Shown here piece by piece: positions 63,209 through 64,000 of a stretch of 64,000 nt of DNA (position 1 is its first letter; every line of letters starts with the position of its first letter). Origin of the DNA: Flavobacterium sp. CYK-55. Lineage in GTDB: Bacteria > Bacteroidota > Bacteroidia > Flavobacteriales > Flavobacteriaceae. Made by a program: the position numbers and the translations under genes. The notes below the pieces were generated by a model. The model did no database searches and was not told the DNA's origin. It saw only the letters and a list, made by a program, of their open reading frames with translations. The stretch covers positions 62,001 through 126,000 of the forward strand of contig NZ_JAHCDK010000010.1 in the NCBI RefSeq assembly GCF_018413465.1, read 5' to 3'.

Positions 63209-64000
63209 TTATCTTTTAATGACTTTAATTGTTTTTAATTCTTCACCTTGTAAGATTATAACATTATAGACGCCGGAGTTTAGATTTTCACCAAATTCTT
63301 TAGTTTCTGCATCAGAATAGTCAAATATTTGCTGCTCAATTAATCTTCCTAAAAGATCATATACTTTAATTTGAACAAGCTCATTTGAAGATGAATTGAG
63401 TTTGATTTTAAAGTTTCCAGAGAATGGATTAGGGTAAGCCGTGGTCTCAAATATTGTTTGGTTAGATAAGGTGCTTCTTGGGGCTGGATTAGCCGGCGTG
63501 TATACAGGGCAAACGGAACCATATACCGGATTCCCGCTTCCATCTTCTTGCCATTGTTGCGCACCGGGATTGCCAAATTTAATTTGAACCCTAACATAAT
63601 AAGTTGTATTAGGTTGGGGTACATAAGGACTTAGCTGCGTCAAACTGAAACTATTTGATCCTGATGTAACCAATCCTACTATTGTTCCTGCGTCAAAGGT
63701 ACTTGTTGTACTCACTTGAAATCGCCAGCCAGATGTTGAAAACCCTAGTTCAGAAGGAGATCCACAATAAAGAGTTGTACTGTAGCTGCTAAGTGTTTTA
63801 CCACAAGAGCCTTCAATTCCATTAATCGTTTGGGATAATTGTGTGGTTGGAGGTGATGGTGTAGTAATTTGACAAATAGATCCAAAAGCTAATTGACCGT
63901 TTAATTGATAAGTTGCTACTCTGATGTAGTAAGTGGTATTGTAATTTATTAGCCCGGGGATATTTAAATTAAACTGATAAGGGAGATAGTATGGAGGTAC
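63209..64000 (-). CDS. T9SS-exported protein with fibronectin-like repeats, partial (5' end outside window)
   Basis: The frame stays open to the window edge, so only the C-terminal 263 residues are seen. A GTG at 63715 is not the start. Two similar modules are visible: NYNTTYYIRVATYQLNGQLA with GSICQITTP, and PNTTYYVRVQIKFGNPGAQQ with GSVCPVYTP. They look like fibronectin type III or related Ig-like domains. The sorting domain is AYPNPFSGNFKIKL, ending TIKVIKR. Any catalytic domain would lie outside the window. A terminator follows. Confidence 0.85.
   Translation of the reverse strand, partial: VPPYYLPYQFNLNIPGLINYNTTYYIRVATYQLNGQLAFGSICQITTPSPPTTQLSQTINGIEGSCGKTLSSYSTTLYCGSPSELGFSTSGWRFQVSTTSTFDAGTIVGLVTSGSNSFSLTQLSPYVPQPNTTYYVRVQIKFGNPGAQQWQEDGSGNPVYGSVCPVYTPANPAPRSTLSNQTIFETTAYPNPFSGNFKIKLNSSSNELVQIKVYDLLGRLIEQQIFDYSDAETKEFGENLNSGVYNVIILQGEELKTIKVIKR

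Overview
The window is chromosomal DNA of a member of the Bacteroidota, most likely a Flavobacterium or a close relative. Four things point there. Eight genes encode secreted proteins ending in type IX secretion (T9SS) C-terminal sorting domains. Many upstream regions carry the Bacteroidota promoter TAnnTTTG, some with a TTG about 19-21 bp upstream. Shine-Dalgarno sites are not evident. The gene set is flavobacterial: a 14-gene nuo operon with a short nuoG, DUF5686 and ORF6N proteins, and CTC-type L25. No database search was possible, so every name rests on recognising sequence motifs.

Layout. 1-5735: two tandem paralogous secreted metalloproteases (+). 5782-8913: lipoprotein, pth, rplY and prs (-). 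9197-9620: tRNA-Leu(CAA) followed by repeated copies of its 3' end, plus a fragment that looks like a tRNA-Asn anticodon arm. 9647-11346: umuC-umuD mutagenic polymerase (-). 11570-25222: the respiratory complex I operon nuoA to nuoN (-), interrupted between nuoH and nuoI by an ORF6N gene and a dispersed repeat. 25453-28143: cold-shock protein, aspS and a small MORN-repeat protein. 28220-34825: RND efflux operon with its TetR regulator and a clear operator. 34972-37025: polyprenyl diphosphate synthase and two unknown genes (+). 37022-41472: envelope proteins (-). 41587-45823: sucA and sucB (+). 46129-47337: a Tet-type MFS exporter. 47386-55019: three paralogous giant T9SS proteins (-). 55102-58603: retropepsin-like protein, TatD, acyltransferase and asparaginase. 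58647-59433: tRNA-Ser(GGA) and a 138-bp tandem array. 59481-60229: NYN-domain nuclease with a promoter-hairpin-terminator leader. 60248-64000: three T9SS cargo proteins and a 1.1 kb gene-free region with a GC-rich structured block.

Most of the window is housekeeping: NADH oxidation, the TCA cycle at 2-oxoglutarate, tRNA and nucleotide metabolism, and envelope or secreted proteins. The unusual parts lie at the tRNA loci, in a dispersed hairpin-repeat family that sits in seven gaps and breaks up the nuo and sucAB operons, and at the NYN gene with its structured leader. That last locus is the best candidate for an undescribed regulatory or toxin-like system.
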